Assembly: GCA_035307385.1 (NCBI GenBank)
Contig: DATGID010000136.1
Coordinates: 1 to 64,000 of the forward strand
Origin: DATBHW01 sp035307385
Lineage (GTDB): Bacteria > Chloroflexota > Ktedonobacteria > Ktedonobacterales > DATBGS01
DNA: 64,000 bases
Direction: 5' to 3'
The notes below the pieces were generated by a model that had not been told where the DNA came from, did no database searches, and worked only from the letters and a program-made list of their open reading frames with translations. Of this stretch, positions 52,801-59,875 are shown piece by piece. Position 1 is the first letter of the stretch, and every line of letters starts with the position of its first letter. Position numbers and translations under genes: made by a program.

Positions 52801-54863
52801 TGGGCCTGCTCGATCTCGGCCAGGAGATCGTCCCATGCCTGGCGGGTAGGGCCACCCTGGCGACCTGCCTCCAGGGCGGCCAATCGCCAGCGCGTCTCAT
52901 CGCGCAGCGGCTCGACCGCCTGAAGGATGCGCTGCTGGATAGCTTCCAGTTCTTCTGGGGGCTGGTCTGCTGGCGGCGCGTCCCAGAGGTCGCGCCGCTG
53001 CTCAGCTTGCTGCTGTGGCAAGTGTTCGCGCTCGGCAACCAGACGCTCAAAGTCACCGGGCGGCAGAAGCCGCTGGGGGTCTGGCAGCGCCAGCGCCAGT
53101 TCGCGCTCATCGGCAGCGCTGACCAGTGCGTTCGAGCGATAGAGTTCGGCCAGTTCGCCAGCCGAAAGCAGGAGCGTTTCGCCAGGCGCCACCGGGGCCG
53201 GAATCCAACCGGCCCGCGCTCGCTGTTCTGCAATCTGGCGGGCGGCCTGAGACGGCGCAAGCTGTTCCTCATGCAAGAGAACGGGAAGGTATTCGTCGGC
53301 GCGCGCCGCTTTCAGATGTTCGCGTGTCTCGCGCAGTTCGCGAAGCAGGTCGGTGCGCTGGCGCAGCAGTGCAGCGGCTTCGCGCTCCAGAGCCTCCGCA
53401 TCTGAAAATGCCAGCCGCTCGGTGATTTCATCGACTGCATTTTCCATCTGCTTGCCATCATCGTCAAGCACGCTGACACACAGCGGTTGCAGCGGCTCAA
53501 CCACCTGATCGCGCAGCACCTTGAGCGCTTTCGCCGTATGGCTGGTGACGAGTACGCTCTTTCCCTGTGCCAGCAAGTGCCCCACCAGGTTGGCAATCGT
53601 GTGTGTTTTTCCGGTGCCTGGTGGCCCCTGCACCAGCACCGCGCCGTAGCGCTCCAACCGCCGGGCAATATCGACCTGTTCGGCATTGGCTGATTTGCTC
53701 AGCAGGACATCCTCATCTTCCCCGTTGGGGGCATCCGCAGCCGATACCAGCGCCAGGGCGTCAGACTCTTCGGGCTGCGGCGTATCAATCCCGACGATGC
53801 CGGTCAGCGAAAAAGGCAAATCTTCTCGCTTTGGCAAATCCTCCAGGATTGATTCAAGCGCCACACCAAAGCCCAGCGTGCGGTGGCGCACGAAGATCAC
53901 CGGGTCACGGCTGATCGATGGGATATGCGCCACGTCATCGGGAACGCTTTCATTGGCAAAGCGGCCATAGGGTGAAAGCCGCGCCACCAACCGGCGCAGG
54001 AAATCATCGGTTTCCTGCCCACCAAGCGGATGCCAGCCACCGCGCTCCAGGTCTTCGCGGCTCGAGGCAATGGCCTCGGCCTGAACATCGGCCAGAGCGC
54101 GAAAGAGGGCCGTATACAATTCAGGGGAATAATCGGCTTCGGCAAGCGTAAACTCAGGAATGTCGGGATTGAAGCTCAATTGCAGACGCAGCAGCAGCAC
54201 CGGGTGATGCACCTGCACACCGCTGCTGTGCTGCCAGGTCAGCACCCCATCACCCAGCAAGAGTTCCAGGCGCTCGGCCTCACGCCCCAACTGAGCGTGC
54301 AGGGTATAAAGCCGCTCGAAGATGGTCATGGCGCGGCGTGCCGGGCGCTCCGCCTCGGCCCAGGCATCGCGGGCAGCCTTCCAGCGCTCCAGCAGATGTT
54401 GACGCTGGACATCAGCATCGAACGCGAGCAAGCGCCGCTCTCCATCCGGTTCAGAGGCGCTTTCAGGGTCGACAATAGACGACTGAATCGTCACGCTGCT
54501 ATCCACCTGCCGCCAGCCTGGCTGGAGCCAGGGCACTATCTCTGGTGGCGGCTCAGGGGGATCGGTCAGGCGCGGGCGGCTGACCTTCAAGATAAATGCA
54601 TCGGCGGCGCTGGCTTCGTCCCTATGGCTATCAGCCACGTCTTCGCTCTCGCTGCTCTCTTGCGCGTTGAAGGTGTCTGTCACCAATCCCTGGCGAATAC
54701 AGGGATGATCAGGCAAATCATGCAGCCAGAGCAACCAGGGCTGGCTGGTGATTTCGCGTTGGATGGGATTGCGCAGTTGGTGGAGCGCCTGGAGGTAGCG
54801 GAATACTTGCAGAAGTTTGGGGCGCGCCAGAACGTGTGCCTCAGTCACGCTCATTTCAGTCAT
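49842..54863 (-). CDS. Large superfamily 1 (DNA2/NAM7-type) helicase with C-terminal Vsr/DUF559-like nuclease
   Basis: This protein of about 1673 residues starts at ATG 54863 (GAGGATGCG upstream). N-terminal half: unknown helical region, then Walker A in VQGPPGTGKTHTIANLVGHL. A long coiled region separates this from helicase motif II, VVIIDEASQADLMALVAVYM, and VVVGDHEQVNPVAVG. Motifs V-VI include TSRARDQLWVVHS. A nuclease-like domain follows (NHIDLVVEGAGKRLAIECDG, ERLGWRFVRIRGSQFFRDPE), resembling Vsr/DUF559 PD-(D/E)XK enzymes. It ends with an ARYGVGRVVSSRMIGDFELV beta domain, as in PcrA/UvrD tails. A role in defence against foreign DNA or in repair is likely. Confidence 0.88.
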   Translation of the reverse strand: MTEMSVTEAHVLARPKLLQVFRYLQALHQLRNPIQREITSQPWLLWLHDLPDHPCIRQGLVTDTFNAQESSESEDVADSHRDEASAADAFILKVSRPRLTDPPEPPPEIVPWLQPGWRQVDSSVTIQSSIVDPESASEPDGERRLLAFDADVQRQHLLERWKAARDAWAEAERPARRAMTIFERLYTLHAQLGREAERLELLLGDGVLTWQHSSGVQVHHPVLLLRLQLSFNPDIPEFTLAEADYSPELYTALFRALADVQAEAIASSREDLERGGWHPLGGQETDDFLRRLVARLSPYGRFANESVPDDVAHIPSISRDPVIFVRHRTLGFGVALESILEDLPKREDLPFSLTGIVGIDTPQPEESDALALVSAADAPNGEDEDVLLSKSANAEQVDIARRLERYGAVLVQGPPGTGKTHTIANLVGHLLAQGKSVLVTSHTAKALKVLRDQVVEPLQPLCVSVLDDDGKQMENAVDEITERLAFSDAEALEREAAALLRQRTDLLRELRETREHLKAARADEYLPVLLHEEQLAPSQAARQIAEQRARAGWIPAPVAPGETLLLSAGELAELYRSNALVSAADERELALALPDPQRLLPPGDFERLVAEREHLPQQQAEQRRDLWDAPPADQPPEELEAIQQRILQAVEPLRDETRWRLAALEAGRQGGPTRQAWDDLLAEIEQAHALATQAQPLLLHYVPTIPDDCLPDRIEQVLDDLWGYLKTGGKLSAVKLMTRRDWKTVIERAQVKRRPPELPEHFEALRSLVRLQSARADLVDRWQRQMVPLGAPDAATLGAEPERALHQYVPLLRRCLDWFPTTWQPLEEGLIKQGFHLEDFLAEMPINLAEHGDLLRLREAALHHLPAILAAEVQRRAQAHQEAQLLELRRCLELCGGSAAQAAVVRQAWAAVEQLDASAYREAFERLADLETRREVLARRLALLTNLETNAPTWAAAVRDRAGQHSEPELPGDPAEAWKWRQLDDELERRAKRSLEELQARIAQLSRSLQQTTALLVEQKAWAAQVRRTTPEQQRALQGWKQLMQKAGKGKGKRAPRLLAEARKLMPICQASVPVWIMPLSRVVENFDPQRNQFDVVIIDEASQADLMALVAVYMSRQVVVVGDHEQVNPVAVGQRLDEVQQLIDEHLVGIPNAMLYDGQCSIYDLAQTTFKPVCLREHFRCVSPIIAFSNQLSYDGKIKPLRDASEIKRRPHVLAYRVEHASSSEKVNDEEALTVASLLVAATEQPEYEGATFGVISMVGEEQAVRIETLLQRYLSPAEYTRRRIQCGNAAQFQGDERDVIFLSMVDAPSGVGPLPLRLDGPGKLFKKRFNVATSRARDQLWVVHSLDPDVDLKPNDIRRRLIQFASSQGNHQRVADQSEYSEQSELEQRVMQMLTQAGYRVKSRWPVGSNHIDLVVEGAGKRLAIECDGDRWYPEVHLAADMTRQAILERLGWRFVRIRGSQFFRDPERTLDALLVRLRALGIPPEGSQANASTLEEDDAALQARITGRAAALRQEWAVLRAEEEPQPGPSAHRWGQPWRRNIVVDADPEPVYEEDELPALPQWLPPPHVPQLNLVVQAQPALLPAPAPSLPPARVLPESAPFSTDEGEYQEPLFFPGDAARHARYGVGRVVSSRMIGDFELVEVEFASPFGRQMLEAKLTGLEKVPGERR

Positions 54864-54996
54864 CGCATCCTCATTTCTTAGCGTCCGAACGGCGGGGATT
54901 GTATCGTTCGGGGCGCTGTATAGGTTTGATACATTCTTCAAAGACAGCTTACTATTACGCAATATATATGGGTGGGCAGTCAGTCATTTATTTGGT

Positions 54997-55025
54997 ATCA
55001 TATCAACATTTGTAGAAGATTGCAA
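54997..55025 (-). promoter_or_regulatory. Promoter of the helicase-nuclease gene
   Basis: On the minus strand TTGCAA (55025-55020), 17 bp, TATGAT (55002-54997). It sits in an AT-rich island unlike the surrounding sequence, about 130 bp before the chosen ATG. The rest of the 54864-55204 gap holds the hairpin at 55162-55192 and no credible gene. Confidence 0.6.
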
Positions 55026-55161
55026 GGAAAAAGGGTACTTTTTTCTACAGGTGCGCCAACACGCGCGCCTGCCGCCACAAGACCCAGACGGCGATCAGGA
55101 AGAGGGCCAGCGTCGCGAGGAGCACCACGCCCAGGTCAAGGCAGACCTCGGCTGTGGCGTG

Positions 55162-55192
55162 GGAAGACGGGCACAGCGTGTGCCCGTCTTCC
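55162..55192 (-). terminator. Hairpin after the epoxide hydrolase gene
   Basis: GGAAGACGGGCACA pairs perfectly with 55179-55192 around a GCG loop, 12 bp beyond the stop codon of the epoxide hydrolase gene. It has no T run. Confidence 0.65.
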
Positions 55193-55204
55193 GCCTCGCT
55201 CCGC

Positions 55205-56401
55205 TTAGCGCAGTGATCGGAACGCCGCGCGGACCTCACTCGTAAGAAGCTCCGGCTGTTCCCACGCCGCAAAGTGCCCGCCCTGGTTGAGCTTGTTGTA
55301 ATAGATGAGTTTTGGATACGCCCGCTCGGCCCAACTGCGCGGGGCTTGATAAAGCTCGTCGGGAAAGGCGCTCACGGCAGCCGGAATCGTGACTCCTTTC
55401 GGGGCGAAAAAGTCCAGCTTGCTTTCCCAATACAGGCGAGCCGATGAGACCCCTGTGTTCGTCAACCAGTAGAGCGTCACGTTATCGAGGACATCCTCTC
55501 GCGTCAGGCCGCCCGGGCGGCCATCAAAGGCGCGGGCGATGAGGTCGTAACTGCGCGCGTCATGGTCGAGCATCCAGGCCGCCAGGCCGACGGGTGAATC
55601 CGCAATCCCGTAAAGCGTCTGCGGGCGGTTCCCCATCTCTTGGGCGTAGGCGAGGCCGTGCTTATAGAAAAAGTCCAGTTGGTCGTAAGCGTGCCGTTCG
55701 TCGGCTGAAAGACCTGATGGCGGCGGGTTGCCGAACTGGAGTGCCGAGGCCACGTCGGCTGGGACGGTGGCAGGCATGTTGGTATGGATGCCGATCAATT
55801 CGGGAGGCGCTTGTAGAGCCATCTGCTCCGTAACCGCATTCCCCCAATCGCCGCCTTGTGCCACAAAGCGTGTGTATCCCAGGCGCTTCATCAGCACGAT
55901 CCACGCACGCGCAATGCGGATGGGGTCCCAGCCAGTCGTGGTCGGCTTGCCTGAGAACCCGTAGCCCGGCAGCGACGGAATCACCAGATGGAACGCGTCC
56001 GCTGCGCTCGCGCCGCGCGCCGTGGGGTTGGTCAGCGGATCGATAATCTTCAGTTGCTCAATGACCGAGCCAGGCCAGCCGTGCGTGACGATGAGCGGCA
56101 ACGCATCTTCATGTTTCGAGCGAACGTGAATGAAATGAATCTCAAGTCCATCGATCTCGGTCATGAACTGCGGGAGGGCGTTCAGTTTCGTCTCCACCTT
56201 GCGCCAATCGTAATCGGTCGCCCAGGAGCGCGCGAGTTCCTGCATCGTCGCCAACTGCACGCCTTGGGATTGATCGTTGACCGTTTCCCGCTCAGGCCAA
56301 CGGGTGGCCGCGATGCGACGGCGAAGCTCGATGAGAGCCTCGTCCGGAATGTTGATCTGGAAGGGGCGGACGGCGGAAGGGGTCATGGTTGGAGAGGTCA
56401 T
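55205..56401 (-). CDS. Epoxide hydrolase (alpha/beta hydrolase with EHN domain)
   Basis: This 398-residue protein begins with an epoxide-hydrolase N-terminal segment (PFQINIPDEALIELRRRIAA, TRWPERETVNDQSQGV). The alpha/beta fold follows: oxyanion HGWPG (LIVTHGWPGSVIEQLK), nucleophile Asp in FVAQGGDWGNAVTEQM, and C-terminal catalytic His in QGGHFAAWEQPELL. The length is typical of microsomal-type bacterial epoxide hydrolases. ATG 56401 follows AAGGAAACC; a second ATG at 56386 is possible. It should convert an epoxide to a diol. The substrate is unknown. Confidence 0.93.
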   Translation of the reverse strand: MTSPTMTPSAVRPFQINIPDEALIELRRRIAATRWPERETVNDQSQGVQLATMQELARSWATDYDWRKVETKLNALPQFMTEIDGLEIHFIHVRSKHEDALPLIVTHGWPGSVIEQLKIIDPLTNPTARGASAADAFHLVIPSLPGYGFSGKPTTTGWDPIRIARAWIVLMKRLGYTRFVAQGGDWGNAVTEQMALQAPPELIGIHTNMPATVPADVASALQFGNPPPSGLSADERHAYDQLDFFYKHGLAYAQEMGNRPQTLYGIADSPVGLAAWMLDHDARSYDLIARAFDGRPGGLTREDVLDNVTLYWLTNTGVSSARLYWESKLDFFAPKGVTIPAAVSAFPDELYQAPRSWAERAYPKLIYYNKLNQGGHFAAWEQPELLTSEVRAAFRSLR

Positions 56402-56434
56402 GGTGGTTTCCTTGCTAGGTGTGGGGACAGCACA

Positions 56435-56467
56435 GGAATAGCTGGCGTATCAACCGCCAGCTATTCC
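56435..56467. terminator. Hairpin between MFS and epoxide hydrolase genes
   Basis: GGAATAGCTGGCG (56435-56447) pairs with 56455-56467 around a 7-nt loop in the gap between two minus-strand genes, 34 bp upstream of the epoxide hydrolase start. It may end the MFS transcript, although it lies 150 bp after that stop. Confidence 0.5.
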
Positions 56468-56620
56468 CACCGGGGCGAAGTGCTGCATGGCGCGTGCCAC
56501 GTCGCGGGCAAGCCTCATCCTCTGCCCGCCCAGAGCATACCGGGGCTGCCGCTTCACCACCAACTTTGTGTAAACCTGGCTACACAGAACTCCACTCGTA
56601 ACCACCCCTGTCATCACTGT

Positions 56621-58447
56621 TCAGGAGGAAGCCCCGTCTGCTGGCTCTGGCACCAGAGCGAGCGTCGATGCTTTCGGCGGTGTGTCCACGGCAGCGGCTC
56701 CGGCGGCCATCGTATCATGGATGTAGCGCTGGCCGCGCAGCAGCGAAGCCACCGCCGCAATCAAGCACATCGCCGCAGAAAGATAGAAGACCGCGTGCAA
56801 GCCCACCATGAAGGGATTGGCGATCAGGTTCGGGAAAAAGCCCTTGCTCAGCAGCAGGGTTTGGTTCGCCTGCGGCAAGCCATGTAAGACCTGCGGGGGC
56901 AAGAGGGTTCCCATGGGGTTATAGCCCAGGAACGCCGCAAAGAGCGCCGCCGTTGGTGGCAGATGCCCAATTTGATTGGCTATCGGGGCAGGCACGCCCA
57001 CCTGTGCCAGCCCACCGCCCAGCGACCCCGGCAGCGCCGAGGCCAGCCCCACCGTCACTATACTGAAGAAGACGCCAATGCTAAAGACCGTGGCCGAGTT
57101 CATAAACGTCGCGATCATGCCCGAGGCCGCACCGCGATGCTCCGGCGGCACACTGTTCATAATCGCCGTGGTATTGGGCGCGGCAAACATGCCCTGCCCA
57201 ATGCCCAGTATCAGCAGCAGCGCCGCAAACCAGGGATAGTCGAAGTTAGCGGGCAAGAAGGTCAGCCCCAAAAAGCCGACCACCTGAATGAGCATGCCCA
57301 GCGTCGAAAGGATACGCGCGCCAAGGCGGTCAGAGAGCCAGCCGCTCAATGGCCCCATGATGATGAAGCCGATGAGCAGCGGCAGCATATAAATCCCTGC
57401 CCACAGGGGTGTATCGGCAAAGTTATAGCCATGCAGTGGCAGCCAGATGCCTTGCAACCAGATCACCAGCATAAACTGCAAGCCGCCGCGAGAGAGCGCG
57501 GCCAGGAAGTTGCTCACATTGCCAGCCGCAAACATGCGAATCTTGAACAGGTCCAGCCGGAACATCGGGTCGCTGACATGCAGTTCAATCCAGATAAAGG
57601 CCACCAGGAACAGGATGCCCACCGCCAGCGCTGTGATCACATAGGGACTGCTCCAGCCCATCGGCGAATCGCCATAGGGTTCAATGCCATAGGTAATGCC
57701 GATGAGCAAGATGGTCAGCCCCAGGAAAAAGGTGATATTGCCCGCCCAGTCGATCTTTTTCTGGCCGCGAATCGTGGCTGTTTCGCGCAGCATCCAGTAA
57801 GCCCACAGCGTGCCAAAGACCCCAAAGGGCACGCTGACCAGGAAGACCAGCCGCCAATCCACCACCGACAGCACTCCGCCAAGAATTAGCCCAATAATGG
57901 AGCCAAGGATGGCGGCAATCTGGTTCACGCCCACGGCCAGGCCTCGCTGGTACGCGGGAAACGCATCGGTCAGAATGGCAGTGCTGTTGGCAAAGAGGAA
58001 TCCCGACCCTACCCCTTGAATCAGCCGGTAGCAAATCATCTGAATGACCGCCGCGTTGCCCGAACCTGGCGTGATGTAGAGCAGAATGCTGCCAACCGTA
58101 AAGACCGCAAAGCCCAGGTTATACATCCTGACCCGCCCAAACAGGTCGGAGATGCGCCCAAACGTGACCAATAATGTTGCGGTGATCACGAGATAGCCTA
58201 ATAAGAGCCAGAGGAAATAATTGGTTTCTTGCGGAGCCAACGGATTAATACCCACACCATTAAAAATGGCGGGCAGGGAAATCAGCAGAATACTCCCATT
58301 GATCGTTGCCAGCAGCGCGCCCAGCGTCGTGTTGGACAGCGCAATCCATTTGTACTTCGGTCCAACCGGGCGCTGCCTGCGCCCTACCTTGCTGGGAACC
58401 GAGCCGTTTGCCCCTGCTTGCGCTGCCGACATCTGACTATGTGCCAT
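56621..58447 (-). CDS. MFS multidrug exporter, DHA2 (14-helix) family
   Basis: This 608-residue protein has a basic cytoplasmic N-terminus (~45 residues) and about 14 membrane helices. The DHA2 motif C region is FLFANSTAILTDAFPAYQRG with AVGVNQIAAILGSIIGLILG after it, and motif A-like TFGRISDLFGRVRMY appears after helix 2. Such pumps use the proton gradient to expel drugs or biocides. ATG 58447 follows GAGG. The C-terminus extends about 60 residues past the last helix. It has its own promoter. Confidence 0.93.
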   Translation of the reverse strand: MAHSQMSAAQAGANGSVPSKVGRRQRPVGPKYKWIALSNTTLGALLATINGSILLISLPAIFNGVGINPLAPQETNYFLWLLLGYLVITATLLVTFGRISDLFGRVRMYNLGFAVFTVGSILLYITPGSGNAAVIQMICYRLIQGVGSGFLFANSTAILTDAFPAYQRGLAVGVNQIAAILGSIIGLILGGVLSVVDWRLVFLVSVPFGVFGTLWAYWMLRETATIRGQKKIDWAGNITFFLGLTILLIGITYGIEPYGDSPMGWSSPYVITALAVGILFLVAFIWIELHVSDPMFRLDLFKIRMFAAGNVSNFLAALSRGGLQFMLVIWLQGIWLPLHGYNFADTPLWAGIYMLPLLIGFIIMGPLSGWLSDRLGARILSTLGMLIQVVGFLGLTFLPANFDYPWFAALLLILGIGQGMFAAPNTTAIMNSVPPEHRGAASGMIATFMNSATVFSIGVFFSIVTVGLASALPGSLGGGLAQVGVPAPIANQIGHLPPTAALFAAFLGYNPMGTLLPPQVLHGLPQANQTLLLSKGFFPNLIANPFMVGLHAVFYLSAAMCLIAAVASLLRGQRYIHDTMAAGAAAVDTPPKASTLALVPEPADGASS

Positions 58448-58497
58448 GCCAAACCTCTTCTCATAAGCCGTTGTCTGTTGGAAAAGTCTTTGCCTAG

Positions 58498-58526
58498 ACT
58501 ATATCAAACGCTTCCATTTACGTCAA
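58498..58526 (-). promoter_or_regulatory. Promoter of the MFS exporter gene
   Basis: On the minus strand TTGACG (58526-58521), 17 bp, TATAGT (58503-58498). It lies about 50 bp before the MFS start codon. Confidence 0.75.
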
Positions 58527-58651
58527 CGTTATGAACCGGCTGTCACCACCATAGCGATACCAGGATGCCTCACACAGCCTTGCACTCATGCGAGAGAATG
58601 AAGGATATGAGTGACCCATGAATCAGGCCGGTTAGAAAGGATTCGGTTGAA

Positions 58652-59506
58652 ATGATGCCGCGTTATCGCTATGGGGTCAGTGAATTTACGACGATGCCCT
58701 GGACCTTCGAGCAAGACATCGAACGCTACGCCCAACTCGGCGTGGAGGCAATTGAGGTCTGCGAAATCAAATTGGACGAGCGGCGCAGAGATGAACAACT
58801 GGCGCTGATTGCCCAGCACGGACTGGCGATCAGTTCAGTGCAACCCCGCATACGCACGCTCTTTCCCAGCCAATCGCAGCCCGAACCGCTCGATCCACGC
58901 GCGCGGATGGCGTTATTCTCCCAGACCATCCAGCGCTTTGGCCCATTGGCGCAGGGGGTGCCATTTGTGACGAACACGGGCAGCCCTCCTGGGGGCAATA
59001 TCCAGCGCGTCTATGATGTTGGCGTCGAGGTCTATCGTGAACTGGCTGATGAAGCGTCCCGTTTTGGGGCGCGCATCGCGCTGGAACCGCTCAACCCCTC
59101 TATTATGAACGTAGAAACGGCAATCTGGACCATCCAGCAAGCGCTCCACCTGGTCACGCAGGTAGCGCGCTCGAACTTTGGCGTGTGCATTGATAGCTGG
59201 AATGTGTGGCAAAATGCCGATCTTTTTGAGGCCATCGCCGCCTGTGGAGATCGCATCTTCGTGGTCCAACTCAGCGACTGGCGAACCCCGCGCTCTTTCC
59301 AGGACCGACTCTCGATTGGGCAGGGCGAGATTCCGTTCCCAGCCTTCTTGCGCGCCATCCACGCCAGCGGCTTTACAGGTCCCTATGTGCTGGAGATTTT
59401 CTCGGCGGATGTTCCCGACCCGCTGTGGGAAGGCGACCTGAAGCAGCTCATTCGGGACAATCGCACGAATCTGGGTGTGGCATGGCAGGCAGCCTTCACA
59501 TCATAA
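58652..59506 (+). CDS. Sugar phosphate isomerase/epimerase-like TIM-barrel protein
   Basis: This 284-residue AP endonuclease-2/xylose-isomerase-like barrel protein includes FTTMPWTFEQDIERYAQLGV, the first metal-Glu strand IALEPLNPSI and later FGVCIDSWNVW, VVQLSDWRTP and GPYVLEIFS, which hold the expected Glu, Asp and His metal ligands. Relatives isomerise sugars, inosose or hydroxypyruvate. ATG 58652 is followed immediately by a second in-frame ATG. It stands alone, divergent from the MFS gene. Confidence 0.88.
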   Translation: MMPRYRYGVSEFTTMPWTFEQDIERYAQLGVEAIEVCEIKLDERRRDEQLALIAQHGLAISSVQPRIRTLFPSQSQPEPLDPRARMALFSQTIQRFGPLAQGVPFVTNTGSPPGGNIQRVYDVGVEVYRELADEASRFGARIALEPLNPSIMNVETAIWTIQQALHLVTQVARSNFGVCIDSWNVWQNADLFEAIAACGDRIFVVQLSDWRTPRSFQDRLSIGQGEIPFPAFLRAIHASGFTGPYVLEIFSADVPDPLWEGDLKQLIRDNRTNLGVAWQAAFTS

Positions 59507-59819
59507 AACCCTTCGAAACCCTCTTGACAAAGATGAACTGTCGTCATTGATGGGCAGTCGAACGCCTTGTTGGCGCAGCTTCCCCGGTTGTTTCCCCGGC
59601 GGCTCGTCGCGCGCATAGCCGGGCAGAGCATCCACCCCGCCAGGAGCCACCAATGAGTGGCACAGCAGCGCGAAAAGGATAATCCAGAGAGAGGGCACTA
59701 CAAACGGTGCCCTCTGGAGGGCAGCACATACCAGCATACCTTCGGAGGCGAAGCAACACCCTACCGCGCAGGCATTCGTCAGACCCTGGCAGGGCTGGGA
59801 TTCCACCGAGCATAGGCGC
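59507..59819. other. Non-coding gap before the kinase-peptidase gene
   Basis: No credible gene is seen on either strand. The only structure found is a 9-bp hairpin (AGAGGGCAC 59690-59698 with 59707-59715). Open frames here have low-complexity, atypical translations and no ribosome binding sites. Confidence 0.5.
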
Positions 59820-59849
59820 TTGACGGCTGGTAACCTGCTCAGCTACAAT
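59820..59849 (+). promoter_or_regulatory. Promoter of the kinase-peptidase gene
   Basis: TTGACG (59820-59825), 18 bp, TACAAT (59844-59849), 26 bp before the ATG. The leader would be very short but includes AGGAGGG. Confidence 0.7.
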
Positions 59850-59875
59850 AGGGTTACCTCACCAGGAGGGAACCC

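Noticed and set aside
55045..55272. 75-residue minus-strand frame ending in a hydrophobic segment
   Set aside because: It overlaps the epoxide hydrolase end and contains the 55162-55192 hairpin. There is no start with a ribosome binding site, although a small membrane peptide cannot be fully excluded.
59501..59813. Two minus-strand frames of 89-101 residues
   Set aside because: They overlap each other in different frames, have no domain and no ribosome binding site, and run into the kinase gene promoter region.
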